This document shows, one piece after another, positions 6,535 to 13,022 of a stretch of 13,022 nucleotides of DNA. The DNA lies in assembly GCA_021809565.1 (NCBI GenBank), contig JAJZKG010000010.1, forward strand, positions 16,543 through 29,564, in the 5' to 3' direction. The DNA comes from a bacterium. Its GTDB lineage: Bacteria > Patescibacteria > Dojkabacteria > JAKAPS01 > JAJZLI01. A program made the translations under genes and the position numbers. The notes beneath the pieces are model-generated. The model was not told where the DNA came from and ran no database searches. It saw only the letters and a program-made list of their open reading frames with translations. Numbering within the stretch: the first letter of the stretch is position 1; each line of letters starts with the position of its first letter.

Positions 6535-7449
6535 ATGCAATTAATTAAAAAACTAATAATTTCTATAACAGTACTATCATTTCCATTTATATTTTCAGTA
6601 AATACATTTGCTACATCCCCCTCAGAGAGTATACGAGTTACTCCTGCATATATATCTTTAACTGAGAAAACTGGTTCTAGCGCTTATGAGAATTTATCAA
6701 TATTCAATAATTCAAATACAGTATTGAATCTTGATATATATAAACGTGGTATAAAGTATGAGCATAAAAAATTAATACTGATAAATTCAAAACTACAATT
6801 AAATGTCGAAAATTGGATGTCTATAAAAGATACAAGAGTCACTATCCAACCATTTAAAACTCAAAATATCTCAGTATATATTAATGTACCAAAAAATGAG
6901 AAGTACGGTTCATATAATGGAGGTATAGTAGTTTCAAATATACCACAACATAAAATTGGTAATTCCACTATATTTGGAAGAATTGTTGTAAATGTTTTTA
7001 TAAATATAAGGGGAAAAAACAAGGGATATTCAAATATAAATATAACAAATTTAAATTACCAATCTTTGATATTTCAAAACCATACAACATTAAATTTAAA
7101 AACATATAACCCTGGTCCATACAATAATGCGTATAAAACAAAAATATATGACTCTTCAATTTTTGGTTTATTTAATTCAGTTACTGGAAAATCGGGACTA
7201 GAGAATATATTAGTTGGGCAGACAAGATATAACACAATAGGTTTGAAAAACTTAAAAATAGGTATAAATAATATACAGATACATCTTTCAAATATTGGAG
7301 ATAATACAACAAAAAATATAAATTTCACTATTTTCTATATACCTTTTGAAACTATATATATATTAATACTTATACTAGTCCTAATCTTTATATATCATTC
7401 ATATAGACTAAGAAAAATACAAAGAAAACTTAAGAACCATAAGTGGTGA
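6535..7449 (+). CDS. Divergent DUF916-like membrane-anchored protein B
   Basis: A 304-residue protein starting 3 bp after the stop of S3, so the two are almost certainly co-translated. Residues 1-26 are a signal peptide (LSFPFIFSVNTFA). Residues about 31-160 resemble the DUF916 sandwich: ESIRVTPAYISLTEKTGSS at the start, NWMSIKDTRVTIQPFKTQNI in the middle, then VPKNEKYGSYNGGIVVS, corresponding to the W-S-L, P-x-K-T and P-G-Y-Y-G-G pattern of that family. A second beta domain (about 165-268) lacks the NTGN signature of proteins A and C. Residues about 273-289 are a membrane helix, followed by a very basic tail (RLRKIQRKLKNHKW). The coding sequence is Asn-, Ile- and Lys-rich. It is probably the dedicated partner of S3; that pairing is inferred from adjacency. 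Confidence 0.65.
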   Translation: MQLIKKLIISITVLSFPFIFSVNTFATSPSESIRVTPAYISLTEKTGSSAYENLSIFNNSNTVLNLDIYKRGIKYEHKKLILINSKLQLNVENWMSIKDTRVTIQPFKTQNISVYINVPKNEKYGSYNGGIVVSNIPQHKIGNSTIFGRIVVNVFINIRGKNKGYSNINITNLNYQSLIFQNHTTLNLKTYNPGPYNNAYKTKIYDSSIFGLFNSVTGKSGLENILVGQTRYNTIGLKNLKIGINNIQIHLSNIGDNTTKNINFTIFYIPFETIYILILILVLIFIYHSYRLRKIQRKLKNHKW

Positions 7450-7658
7450 AAAAAAACTGTACTTAAATTTTCCTAAATTCTATTTAATTAACTCATAAAG
7501 TGTATTTCCATAAACTAATTGGTAACAAGATATAATTTCAATGTTTGGATTATCACTATAAGTATTTATATAATCTTTATTTATAATAAAGAGACATTAT
7601 CAAAATTATAAATATGTTAATACTAAATCAATAACTTACTATTATATTGATAGACGTA
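7450..7658 (+). other. Convergent intergenic region, 209 bp, without a gene
   Basis: Very AT-rich DNA between gene B (+) and the methyltransferase (-). It holds two AT-rich inverted repeats: TCTTTATT/AATAAAGA (7574-7592, 3-nt loop) and ATCAATA/TATTGAT (7627-7651, 11-nt loop). Either could end transcription weakly, but neither has a clear T-run after the stem. A 16-mer at 7459-7474 resembles one at 3261-3276. No convincing small gene was seen. Confidence 0.5.
7574..7592. terminator. Possible weak bidirectional terminator hairpin
   Basis: A perfect 8-bp stem TCTTTATT/AATAAAGA with a TAT loop, in the gap between two convergent genes, where a shared terminator is expected. The stem has a single G-C pair and no U-tract, so it is weak and may be chance in AT-rich DNA. 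Confidence 0.25.
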
Positions 7659-8594
7659 CTACTTAAAATTATAAATACCGTCTTCTAAATACTTTTTTTT
7701 ACATTTTCTACATTTTCCATTCTTCACATCTCCTCTACATTTAGGACATTGGAAAATATCCTCTATAGAATATGTTTGAACCTTGATGCCACTTATACGT
7801 TTCCTTCTTATATGCTTATTTTTCTTTTCTAATAATAAAAATATACTGGGTCCAAAATATAATTTTGAAAAAAATATTTGGAATGTATTATCTAAGAATA
7901 CGAGTGCTTTTACACTTAACAACTTTTTAAAATATTTTTGTCTAAAATTAGATACAGAAAAAATTTCTTTTACCAAGAATCCATTTTTTTGAACTTTTTT
8001 TATCATATATGATGGAGAGAAATTTAAGAATATTTGATCATCCATAAATCCTTGTGAATCATTTTTATGAGGTAAAGCATATATATCTTTTTTTCTAAAA
8101 TCCATATCTCCAAAGTGTCTTATCCTTGATAATATATGATCTTTATTAGCAAATTCTAAAATAAAGCTATCTGATATAACTCTTGCAATCTCACTTATTG
8201 CCTTATCAGGATTTTCTATATGATGAAGAACTCTAACTAACATACCAGAAGAGATCGAATCATTTTTGAAGGGCATGCTATAAATATCCCCACAGACTTT
8301 AACAATATTTTTTTTGTTTTCTGCTTTTTTTAAAACAGAGAGAGAGTAATCAAAAAGTATAGAGTATGTGTATTTATTTTCATACAAATCTGATAGTCTC
8401 CCATGACCTCCACCTATGTCTATGAATGAATTATTTTCTTTTAATAATTTAGATAATATATTCCTTTCAGATTGATTTTCATATTCTCTATCTTTCCAAT
8501 ATTTCCTATAATCATACTCTAAATTTGAATCATAGTCTTGTACCCGCATTTTTGAGTCTAATTTTTTTGAATGTACATACTTTGTATTTGCCAT
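7659..8594 (-). CDS. Class I SAM-dependent methyltransferase with C-terminal zinc ribbon
   Basis: A 311-residue protein. The N-terminus has KKLDSKMRVQDYDSNLEYD and YRKYWKDREYENQSER, resembling a methyltransferase group I recall from CPR genomes. The Rossmann core shows motif I FIDIGGGHGRLSDLY (57-71), an acidic strand end LFD (80-82), CGDIYSMPFKNDSIS (101-115), and VLHHIENPDKAISEIARVI (122-140), typical of methyltransferases related to UbiE and type 11. Residues 282-298 hold CPKC and CRKC, a four-cysteine zinc ribbon, followed by KKYLEDGIYNFK; this resembles the Trm112-like tail (CP.C...C..C...Y...DGI) seen with some methyltransferases. There is no signal peptide, so it is cytoplasmic. The substrate cannot be read. 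It lies on the opposite strand and interrupts the run of surface genes. Confidence 0.75.
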   Translation of the reverse strand: MANTKYVHSKKLDSKMRVQDYDSNLEYDYRKYWKDREYENQSERNILSKLLKENNSFIDIGGGHGRLSDLYENKYTYSILFDYSLSVLKKAENKKNIVKVCGDIYSMPFKNDSISSGMLVRVLHHIENPDKAISEIARVISDSFILEFANKDHILSRIRHFGDMDFRKKDIYALPHKNDSQGFMDDQIFLNFSPSYMIKKVQKNGFLVKEIFSVSNFRQKYFKKLLSVKALVFLDNTFQIFFSKLYFGPSIFLLLEKKNKHIRRKRISGIKVQTYSIEDIFQCPKCRGDVKNGKCRKCKKKYLEDGIYNFK

Positions 8595-8714
8595 AGAGTC
8601 TATTTTACATTAAAAATATGATACTTGGTAGTCCTCATATATTTATTATGCTAAAATATATAAAATGAACTTAGATTTAGATCCTTAGATCTAGATCCTT
8701 GTATCAGAATACTT
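8595..8714 (+). other. Divergent intergenic region with TAGATCCTT repeats
   Basis: This 120-bp stretch separates the methyltransferase (-) and gene C (+), so it should hold both promoters. None matches the consensus well; the best for the + strand is TTGGTA (8625-8630), 16 bp, TATGCT (8647-8652). A direct repeat TAGATCCTT occurs at 8678-8686 and 8692-8700, with the palindrome ATCTAGAT (8689-8696) between and overlapping. This compact arrangement just upstream of the ATG at 8715 could be a regulator site. Confidence 0.35.
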
Positions 8715-9641
8715 ATGAAACATAATATAAAGATAATATTATTATTACTACCAATACTAACCATTTTTTTCGTTAGTAATATACATGCGCAAACTCCAAC
8801 TGATAAAGGAATTACTCTATCTCCTGTAATATCAAATATAACACTCAATAAAGGTGAAACTTACAATGGAAAGTTATATATTACTTATAATAATAATACA
8901 GTTGCTAATGCAAATATTTTAGTTTATGCATTTAGACAATCTGGTGACACACAACACCCAAAATTTTCAAATAAAATAAACAAACTTTCTCAGTCTATAC
9001 ATTGGATTAAGATACAAAAAAATGTAACTTTATATCCACACAAAACAATCATAATAAACTATACCCTAAATGTAGCAAAAAATGCTTCCCCAGGAGGACA
9101 TTTCCTTTCAATAATAGTATCTATAACAAAAGCTGGTAATGAAAAAATTGTTGAATCCGTAGGATCTTTACTTATTATTACTATAAATGGAAGAATCATA
9201 TCTTCCGGATATATACAAAATTTTGGGGCAACTAATAAGATATTTTTCCAAAATCCGATAAATCTATATTTAAAATTTGTAAATACTGGAAATATACAAC
9301 TTGCACCATATGGTTATATTACAATTTCAAATATATTTGGAAATAAGATAAAAATAATAGAAATAAATAAGAATCAATCATTGGACTTACCAAAAAGTAC
9401 AAGATTATATACTACAAATTTTAGTTTACAGAATTTTATAAATCAGTTTGGTATTTATACAGCAACCATGAATCTTACATATGGATACCAAGGCCACTTT
9501 GTGAATACTCAAAGTTCTAGTACATTTTATTATTTCAATTATATATATCTAATTGTACTTATACTAATTATAATGGCTATATTACTTTATATAATAAAAA
9601 GAAAACATAATAATAAATCGTTATTTCAAAAAAAATGGTAA
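8715..9641 (+). CDS. DUF916-like membrane-anchored protein C
   Basis: A 308-residue protein with a clean signal peptide (MKHNIKIILLLLPILTIFFV, cleavage near NIHA-Q). The ectodomain begins GITLSPVISNITLNKGETYN, continues with NASPGGHFLSIIVS (the P-G-G-Y/H-F signature of DUF916) and then VNTGNIQLAPYGYITISNIFG, the second sandwich. LTYGYQG closes it. Residues about 276-294 are a membrane helix and the tail is basic (KRKHNNKSLFQKKW). It aligns well with protein A (193-1242) over its whole length, without A's Gln-rich linker. Its stop codon overlaps the start of S4 in ATGGTAA, so the two are translationally coupled. This is the strongest evidence in the window that a DUF916-like protein and a secreted family member form a functional pair. 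Confidence 0.75.
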   Translation: MKHNIKIILLLLPILTIFFVSNIHAQTPTDKGITLSPVISNITLNKGETYNGKLYITYNNNTVANANILVYAFRQSGDTQHPKFSNKINKLSQSIHWIKIQKNVTLYPHKTIIINYTLNVAKNASPGGHFLSIIVSITKAGNEKIVESVGSLLIITINGRIISSGYIQNFGATNKIFFQNPINLYLKFVNTGNIQLAPYGYITISNIFGNKIKIIEINKNQSLDLPKSTRLYTTNFSLQNFINQFGIYTATMNLTYGYQGHFVNTQSSSTFYYFNYIYLIVLILIIMAILLYIIKRKHNNKSLFQKKW

Positions 9642-11509
9642 AAAAGTATTCGGCAAAATTTATTGCAATATTAGGTATAGTTGGATTGTTATTTTTATCT
9701 ATAATACCAATATTCACAAATATACAGGCAGCACTAATAACACCACTTACTGATACAATGTCTAATCAAACCGTATCAGCATCAGCAACAAATAATTTCT
9801 CTTTCAATGCTATATCAGGAGTTCCTGCATCTGGAACAATGACTATAACTTTTCCGTCTGGATTTACTAATGTATCTATAACTAATGCAACATCTTCAAT
9901 GTCTGGGGTGACATTTGCTGTATCTGGAAATGTGATAACAGTAACAAATGGGACAACAGCTATATCTGCAGGAACTATAATTACAATATCTAATATAGTA
10001 GCTACAAACCCAAGTAGTGTGTCATCAACAACAACACAGTACATAATAACAATATCTGATTCCGGAGGAGATCAAGCATCAGTAGGTGTGGTGATAACAG
10101 CATCATCAACATATGGATCAGGGCCTTCTGGAGATATCTACGAGCAGGCTATAACTATAAATAGTACTAACACGAATACATTAACAAATTACCAAGTACA
10201 AGTAACTTTAAATACATCTGCACTTATTACTGCAGGTCAAATGCAAGCAGATTGTGCGGATATTAGATTTACAGATTCATCAGGAAATTTATTACCTTAC
10301 TGGATCGAATCAGGATGTAACACCACAACTACACAAATATGGGTAAATGTACCTTCAATTGCAGCATCAACAAACACAACAATTTATTTATATTATGGAT
10401 CCACTTCTGCAGCGCCAGAAAGCAATGGTCATACTACATTCAATTACTTTGATCAAGGCAATCAAATTAATAATTGGACTACTACAGGGTCTGCTGGGCA
10501 AAATACATCTATAGGAGATCCAGCACCATCATACTATGCAAATTCCTCAAATGGTGATTATATGTATAAAAATATAGGATTAACCCCTGGAGAAGTTATT
10601 ACATTTAATGGTGATACATCTGCACTAGGAGATTTTTACTTTCTTACAAATTCATCTGGTGCAGGACAAATGTATAGATTTGGAACAGGATCTGGTTGGT
10701 TTGGTTTTGCAACAACAAATTCTTGGACTTCTTGGACAGCACCTTCAGGTACCAGTCCTATTAGTGCAAATACCTGGTATAAATTCCAGATAATAGTGAC
10801 ATCCTCAACCTCTGCATCACTGTATTATAAATCTACCGCGGGAGATTCACCATCAATTAATGGGACATTGGTTGGAACATATACTATAACTGACAATGGA
10901 AACTATGTAGGCCTTATAGGAGATGCTGCTTCATCCAGTGATATCACCTACTGGGACAATATAATTGTCCGACAATACTCATCACCTGAGCCTACAACAA
11001 CAATATCCACTTCAGTTACTAATCTTACAAATAATCAACTACAACTAGAAGTAGGGGTAAACCCTTTTATTACATTTGCTATAAACTCTAACTCACTTAA
11101 TATAGGTACTTTATCTCCAACAGCAGTGTCATCAGCCTCAAATGTACTAACTTTGTCATCAAATGCATCAAATGGATCTAATATATCTGTTTTAGATGCC
11201 AATGCTGGATTATACAATACTGCAGATAGTCACAAAATTATATCCTCTACTACAACTTTAGCATCGGGATCTGAAGGGTATGGTATAAACGCAGCTACTA
11301 CATATTCAGGTTTGAATATTCAATATCCGTATAATGGTACAGGAAATAGTGTTGGAGCACTATCCACCTCCTCGTCAACATTATGCTCAAATACAACAAC
11401 AGTAAATAATGCGGGTATAACAGTAGACTATCTTGCATCAATATCAAATATAACACCATCAGGTCCATATGCTGATACTGTTACTTTCATCGCAACAGGA
11501 AACTTCTAG
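9635..11509 (+). CDS. Secreted surface protein S4: DUF2341 and LamG-like cargo between S2-type modules
   Basis: A 624-residue protein. Residues 1-32 are a signal peptide (FTNIQA-A). Residues 33-157 are the N-terminal module, nearly colinear with S2 (TPLTDTM, ATNNFSF, TFPSGFTNV, YIITISDSGGD). Residues about 168-272 are a DUF2341-type domain: NYQVQVTLNTSALI, DIRFTDSSGNLLPYWIESG, TIYLYYGSTSA. Residues about 273-447 are a LamG-like sandwich ending YWDNIIVRQYSSPEPT, the usual closing of DUF2341-linked lectin domains. Residues about 475-624 are the C-terminal module, matching S2 to the final TVTFIATGNF. The cargo is thus inserted between the two S2 modules. No anchoring helix or LPXTG is present. 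Such domains suggest glycan binding outside the cell. It starts inside the end of gene C, and its stop shares bases with the SufU stop on the other strand. Confidence 0.77.
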   Translation: MVKKYSAKFIAILGIVGLLFLSIIPIFTNIQAALITPLTDTMSNQTVSASATNNFSFNAISGVPASGTMTITFPSGFTNVSITNATSSMSGVTFAVSGNVITVTNGTTAISAGTIITISNIVATNPSSVSSTTTQYIITISDSGGDQASVGVVITASSTYGSGPSGDIYEQAITINSTNTNTLTNYQVQVTLNTSALITAGQMQADCADIRFTDSSGNLLPYWIESGCNTTTTQIWVNVPSIAASTNTTIYLYYGSTSAAPESNGHTTFNYFDQGNQINNWTTTGSAGQNTSIGDPAPSYYANSSNGDYMYKNIGLTPGEVITFNGDTSALGDFYFLTNSSGAGQMYRFGTGSGWFGFATTNSWTSWTAPSGTSPISANTWYKFQIIVTSSTSASLYYKSTAGDSPSINGTLVGTYTITDNGNYVGLIGDAASSSDITYWDNIIVRQYSSPEPTTTISTSVTNLTNNQLQLEVGVNPFITFAINSNSLNIGTLSPTAVSSASNVLTLSSNASNGSNISVLDANAGLYNTADSHKIISSTTTLASGSEGYGINAATTYSGLNIQYPYNGTGNSVGALSTSSSTLCSNTTTVNNAGITVDYLASISNITPSGPYADTVTFIATGNF

Positions 11510-11874
11510 AATTTCTCTTTATTTTTTTCAATTATACTAAAGGATAATTCTGCACATTTTATCCTTGATATTGATAAATCTATCATCAATTCTTCTTTAA
11601 CGTCATTAAAAAAATCCTTATTAACATCAGTAATTCTTTTACCCTTTATTTTCTCTGTAAGGATAGAAGTGGATGCCTTTGATATAATACAACCTTCACA
11701 CTCAAATGATATGTCTACTATTTGATCCCTATCTTTTTTTATATATAAAGTTATCCTATCTCCGCAAACTGGGTTATCACCAGAAAGTTTTAGATCATAA
11801 TCCTTAATCTCCCCATAATTTTTAGGATTTTTATATAAATCCATTAAGTATGCTCTTATCATTTGATTATCCAT
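11506..11874 (-). CDS. sufU: SufU-type Fe-S cluster assembly protein / sulfur acceptor
   Basis: A 122-residue protein with all SufU/IscU-type landmarks: NPVCGD (C37, D39), FECEGCIISKAS (C59, C62) and SRIKCAEL (C107). In Gram-positive SufU the first Cys, its Asp, the Cys of EGC and the last Cys bind zinc, and the protein accepts persulfide sulfur from SufS for iron-sulfur cluster building in the cytoplasm. The sequence is slightly shorter than usual SufU (about 140-150), with a compact region before the last Cys. The start is ATG at 11872-11874, 3 bp after the SufS stop, so sufS and sufU form an operon. The stop at 11506-11508 lies in a CTAG shared with the S4 stop on the opposite strand. Confidence 0.9.
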   Translation of the reverse strand: MDNQMIRAYLMDLYKNPKNYGEIKDYDLKLSGDNPVCGDRITLYIKKDRDQIVDISFECEGCIISKASTSILTEKIKGKRITDVNKDFFNDVKEELMIDLSISRIKCAELSFSIIEKNKEKF

Positions 11875-11877
11875 ATA

Positions 11878-13022
11878 TTATTTATAATAATCTATAATTT
11901 TAGATAGTGATTTTACAAAGGCATCAACATCTGATTTATCGTTATATATATATAAGCTTGCACGTGATAGAGCTTGCACATTAAATTTTCTCATCAATAT
12001 CTGTGCACAATGATGTCCAGCTCTAATAGCTATATTATCTTCATCTAAAAATGTGGCAATATCATGAGGGTGTATCCCTGGAATATTGAATGATATAATT
12101 CCGGTGTCTTTAGAGTTTCCGTATATTTCTACTCCTTGAAGTTTTGACAACTGATAATGAGCATACAAAGATAAATCTTTAATATATTTATGAATGTTCT
12201 CCACTCCTAAATCATTTATATATTCTATGGATTTCCTAAATGCTATAACATCAACAAAATTTGGAGTACCAGCTTCAAATTTATATGGAGCTTCTTTAAA
12301 AGTACATGAATCTTTAGAAACGGACAGTATCATTTCCCCTCCTCCATATAGAGGTTCCATTTTATCAAGCAGTTCTTTCTTACCATATAATATCCCAACA
12401 CCTGTAGGTCCCATCATCTTATGAGCAGAGAAACAGTAAAAATCACAATCTATATTTTTTACATCTACTTTAATATGACCTGCTGCTTGAGCACCATCTA
12501 TGATTACATATGAGCCTTGAGATTTTGCCATTTTTGTAATTTTATTTACATCATTGATAACTCCAAGTACGTTAGATACATGGACTATAGACACAATTTT
12601 AGGTTTCTTTTCTGCAATTAAATCAAGATTTGTGAAATTACCAGCCTTATCTACCCCAAGATATAATATATTAAAACCTATCTCCTTTTGTAATATTTGC
12701 CATGGGACAATATTTGAGTGGTGTTCCATTTCAGATAAAAGTACATTATCCCCTTTTCTAAGGTGTGATTTTGCAAAAGAATATATCACCATATTCAGAC
12801 TTTCTGTTGTATTTTTTGTAAATATAATCTCAGATGGATCTGCATTTATAAAAGTAGCTACATCCTCTCTTGTTTTCTCATACATCGAAGTTGCCTCTTC
12901 AGATATTCTATATAACCCCCGAAATACATTAGCATTGTAATTCTCATATACTTTTTTTATCTCATTTATAACAATTTGAGGTTTTTGAGTAGTTGCAGAA
13001 AAGAAACCTAAAATTGTGTCTA
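11878..13022 (-). CDS. sufS: SufS-type cysteine desulfurase (5' end outside window)
   Basis: The reading frame is open to the window edge: 45 codons lie upstream of the first Met codon (12883-12885) and encode ATTQKPQIVINEIKKVYEN, then YNANVFRGLYRISEEATS, standard SufS N-terminal sequence, so the Met is internal. About 380 residues are visible; roughly the first 20-25 are missing. SufS uses pyridoxal phosphate to remove sulfur from cysteine and passes it to SufU. Visible signatures are SEMEHHSN (cofactor-stacking His), IDGAQAAGH (Asp binding the pyridine), FSAHKMMGPTG (Schiff-base Lys), YGGGEMI, and RAGHHCAQ (catalytic Cys), then SRASLYIYN. The Lys-Cys spacing is 137 residues, as expected for SufS. 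The start of the fold reads LGFFSATTQKP, where relatives have LDNAATTQKP. The gene runs convergently into S4; other suf genes may lie beyond the window. Confidence 0.93.
   Translation of the reverse strand, partial: DTILGFFSATTQKPQIVINEIKKVYENYNANVFRGLYRISEEATSMYEKTREDVATFINADPSEIIFTKNTTESLNMVIYSFAKSHLRKGDNVLLSEMEHHSNIVPWQILQKEIGFNILYLGVDKAGNFTNLDLIAEKKPKIVSIVHVSNVLGVINDVNKITKMAKSQGSYVIIDGAQAAGHIKVDVKNIDCDFYCFSAHKMMGPTGVGILYGKKELLDKMEPLYGGGEMILSVSKDSCTFKEAPYKFEAGTPNFVDVIAFRKSIEYINDLGVENIHKYIKDLSLYAHYQLSKLQGVEIYGNSKDTGIISFNIPGIHPHDIATFLDEDNIAIRAGHHCAQILMRKFNVQALSRASLYIYNDKSDVDAFVKSLSKIIDYYK

Noticed and set aside
7447..7449. UGA recoded as glycine or tryptophan, as in some CPR or Mollicute lineages
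   Set aside because: Gene B ends naturally at TGA after its basic tail, Trp is written TGG, and no gene has internal TGA codons.
12883..12885. Met codon as the SufS start
   Set aside because: The frame stays open for 45 more codons to the window edge and these encode recognisable SufS sequence (ATTQKP, YNANVFRG, ISEEAT).
12554..12940. Forward frame of 128 codons opposite sufS
   Set aside because: It lies wholly within a gene with intact catalytic motifs and has no recognisable content.
1..13022. tRNA, rRNA, transposase or integrase genes
   Set aside because: No cloverleaf-like segment, rRNA core sequence or mobile-element protein was recognised on either strand.

Overview
The window is about 13 kb of AT-rich bacterial DNA using the standard genetic code: TAA, TAG and TGA all end genes, and TGA closes the gene ending at 7449. 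The combination of small DUF916-like membrane proteins, secreted beta-sandwich proteins with inserted LamG, DUF2341 and kelch modules, a characteristic methyltransferase with a KKLDxxMR-type N-terminus, and a SufS/SufU pair suggests a Candidate Phyla Radiation (Patescibacteria) genome. That assignment is an inference from protein style; no rRNA or other marker gene is present.

Layout. 2-127 (+) is the tail of a secreted protein. 193-2156 (+) holds a DUF916-like single-pass membrane protein (A), overlapped by an Ig-like protein with three C-terminal membrane helices. 2245-3201 (+) is a small secreted two-domain protein (S2). 3316-6531 (+) is a large secreted protein (S3) carrying twelve kelch repeats and a split LamG domain. 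6535-7449 (+) is a divergent DUF916-like membrane protein (B), 3 bp behind S3. 7450-7658 is a convergent intergenic region. 7659-8594 (-) is a SAM-dependent methyltransferase with a C-terminal zinc ribbon. 8715-9641 (+) is a third DUF916-like protein (C), whose stop overlaps the start of the secreted protein S4 (9635-11509, +). 11506-13022 (-) holds SufU and most of SufS, running convergently into S4.

How the genes fit together. The four secreted proteins (tail at 2-127, S2, S3, S4) end in related C-terminal modules with a final motif of the type Y-x-(D/N)-x-(V/I)-T-(F/Y)-x-(A/L)-(T/A)-G-(N/K)-(F/Y)-stop. None has an LPXTG signal or a C-terminal membrane helix. Each lies beside a DUF916-like protein that has a signal peptide, beta-sandwich ectodomains and one C-terminal membrane helix. 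This resembles WxL loci of Gram-positive bacteria, where WxL surface proteins are encoded with DUF916/DUF3324 partners, but the terminal W is replaced by F or Y. I infer a WxL-like surface-display system in which a constant C-terminal module presents interchangeable cargo.

The most striking object is S3. Two blocks of exactly six kelch repeats are inserted in it. Block 1 interrupts the anchoring module. Block 2 interrupts a LamG domain that is itself inserted in the same module. The kelch framework is nearly constant and the loops vary, suggesting a binding surface that diversifies by repeat exchange.
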